DNA of 7,760 nucleotides, taken from NCBI GenBank assembly GCA_001790315.1, contig MGCE01000119.1, forward strand, positions 1 to 7,760, written 5' to 3'. This document shows, piece by piece, positions 6,992 through 7,760 of this stretch. Made by a program: the position numbers and the translations under genes. The stretch's first letter is position 1, and each line of letters begins with the position of its first letter. The DNA is from Candidatus Rokubacteria bacterium RIFCSPLOWO2_02_FULL_72_37. GTDB lineage: Bacteria; Methylomirabilota; Methylomirabilia; Rokubacteriales; CSP1-6. Under the pieces are notes generated by a model, which saw nothing but the letters and a program-made list of their open reading frames with translations, was not told where the DNA came from and searched no databases.

Positions 6992-6992
6992 A

Positions 6993-7175
6993 TCAGGCCC
7001 CTTCGACGGCGAGGATCTCGCGCCCCTTGTAGTAGCCGCAGTGCGGGCACACGCGGTGGGGCAGCTTGCTCTCCCGGCACTGCGGGCACACCGACCGCGT
7101 CGGCGCGGCGAGCTTGTAGTGCGTGCGACGTTTGCGTCCACGAGTCTTCGAATGACGGCGTTTCGGCAGCGGCAT
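6993..7175 (-). CDS. rpmF: 50S ribosomal protein L32
   Basis: Small basic protein (60 aa) of the large ribosomal subunit. The N-terminus MPLPKRRHSKTRGRKRRTHYKL is the usual L32 start. A CxxC pair at Cys30/Cys33 and another at Cys43/Cys46 form the zinc ribbon present in the zinc-binding (C+) type of L32. The ATG at 7175 is preceded by AAGGAGG with 10 nt spacing. The gene follows the DUF177 gene by 24 bp and its last codons hold the plsX ribosome-binding site. The yceD-rpmF-plsX order is widely conserved. Confidence 0.98.
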   Translation of the reverse strand: MPLPKRRHSKTRGRKRRTHYKLAAPTRSVCPQCRESKLPHRVCPHCGYYKGREILAVEGA

Positions 7176-7185
7176 CGGAGCGTTC

Positions 7186-7192
7186 CCTCCTT
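7186..7192 (-). promoter_or_regulatory. Shine-Dalgarno sequence of rpmF
   Basis: AAGGAGG on the minus strand lies 10 nt before the rpmF ATG, in the 24-bp spacer after the DUF177 stop codon. It is a strong match and fixes the rpmF start. Confidence 0.8.
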
Positions 7193-7199
7193 CGAGTGT

Positions 7200-7709
7200 C
7201 TAGCGCGAGAGCCGTGCCGCCAGATCGCGGAGCGCGGCGAAGCGCGGGTCGGGCGCCGCCGGCGGGCACGCGCAGGTGACGGCGTTCTTGTCGGCCCCGC
7301 AGACGGGACAGAGCCCGAGGCACCCCTCGCGGCAGAGCGGTTTCATCGGCAGCGCCAGCGCGGTCTCGTTTCCGACCAGCACGGCCAGGTCGAGCACGTC
7401 GTTCTCGTAGAAATCCACATCGAGGTCGCCGGCGGCGAGCTCCACGTTGTCGAGGCGGGCCGGGCGTGGGACCATGCGGACGTCCACCGCGGCGCACACC
7501 CGGGCCGGAAACGGCTCGAGGCAGCGCCCGCAGACCTGCGGCACCGTCGCCCGGATCTCGCCGGTCACCAGCACGTCCGCCTGGTCACGCACGAGCCGCA
7601 GCTGCACGGCCTCGAGGCGCCACGCCGGATCGCCGTACGGCGCGCCCAGCGCGGCCGTGTCGTCGACGGTGAGCCCGTCGTCTGGGATATCCGAGACTCG
7701 GATGAGCAT
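7200..7709 (-). CDS. DUF177 (YceD-like) protein
   Basis: A 169-aa protein of the DUF177/YceD family, found almost always just before rpmF. Family members in E. coli and maize chloroplasts have been linked to 23S rRNA accumulation; the biochemical role is not settled. The protein shows CGRC (Cys60, Cys63), then an acidic middle (DLDVDFYENDVLDL, 95-108), then CREGCLGLCPVCG with Cys126, 130, 134 and 137, and the ending DPRFAALRDLAARL (154-167), all typical. Cysteines at 146 and 148 add a third pair. These sites may bind zinc. The ATG at 7709 has only a weak Shine-Dalgarno (AGCGAG close to the start). It is the first gene of the block, behind an AT-rich 5' region. Confidence 0.93.
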   Translation of the reverse strand: MLIRVSDIPDDGLTVDDTAALGAPYGDPAWRLEAVQLRLVRDQADVLVTGEIRATVPQVCGRCLEPFPARVCAAVDVRMVPRPARLDNVELAAGDLDVDFYENDVLDLAVLVGNETALALPMKPLCREGCLGLCPVCGADKNAVTCACPPAAPDPRFAALRDLAARLSR

Positions 7710-7737
7710 GCTCGCTAAGTCGTTGTCGCAAAAGAGA

Positions 7738-7748
7738 TTTAGATTAAA
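7738..7748 (-). promoter_or_regulatory. Candidate -10 box and small inverted repeat of the operon promoter
   Basis: The last roughly 45 bp of the window (7716-7760) are AT-rich, in sharp contrast to the rest. On the minus strand TTTAAT (7748-7743) matches five of six bases of the TATAAT -10 consensus. It is part of an inverted repeat TTTA-ATC-TAAA (7748-7738), which might be an operator. A matching -35 box would lie outside the window, so this cannot be confirmed. The 5' leader to the DUF177 ATG would be about 25-30 nt. Confidence 0.25.
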
Positions 7749-7760
7749 CTTGCACAGTAT

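Noticed and set aside
5969..7141. Longer plsX reading starting inside rpmF
   Set aside because: It would overlap almost all of rpmF and adds residues unlike PlsX; the family N-terminus coincides with the CTG at 6991.

Overview
The window is one tightly packed, GC-rich gene block with every recognisable gene on the minus strand, so transcription runs from the right end (about 7740) to the left. It is the conserved bacterial ribosome/fatty-acid-synthesis cluster: DUF177 (YceD-like) protein, rpmF (ribosomal protein L32), plsX, fabH, fabD, fabG, acpP, fabF, then a short RNase III-domain protein, an M50 site-2 protease, and the first 16 codons of a further gene leaving the window on the left. No mobile element, CRISPR array, tRNA, rRNA or phage gene was seen.

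How the genes work together: FabD loads malonate from malonyl-CoA onto the acyl carrier protein AcpP, FabH condenses acetyl-CoA with malonyl-ACP to start a chain, FabF extends it and FabG reduces the resulting ketone. PlsX converts finished acyl-ACP to acyl-phosphate for phospholipid synthesis. The dehydratase (FabZ/FabA) and enoyl reductase are not in the window. The two genes at the front (YceD-like, L32) and the RNase III-domain gene behind fabF are related to ribosome and RNA work, as in many bacteria.

Layout is operon-like: three start/stop overlaps (plsX-fabH ATGA, fabD-fabG GTGA, and an 18-codon mini-ORF with fabD, ATGA), spacers of 1 to 30 bp elsewhere, and only one larger spacer (about 93 bp, fabH-fabD) that contains a 37-bp direct repeat. 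The only AT-rich stretch is the last about 45 bp at the right edge, which is the likely promoter region.

Organism: a GC-rich, Gram-negative-like bacterium is my inference from base composition, the rpmF-plsX-fabH-fabD-fabG-acpP-fabF order and protein style. Something like Rokubacteria/Methylomirabilota or a deltaproteobacterial relative would fit, but I cannot place it firmly. I do not see a clearly new system. The points that merit a second look are the RNase III-domain protein lacking a dsRNA-binding domain and two metal-ligand positions, the apparent CTG start of plsX, the duplicated fabD leader with its mini-ORF, and the EGY-like N-terminal region of the protease.
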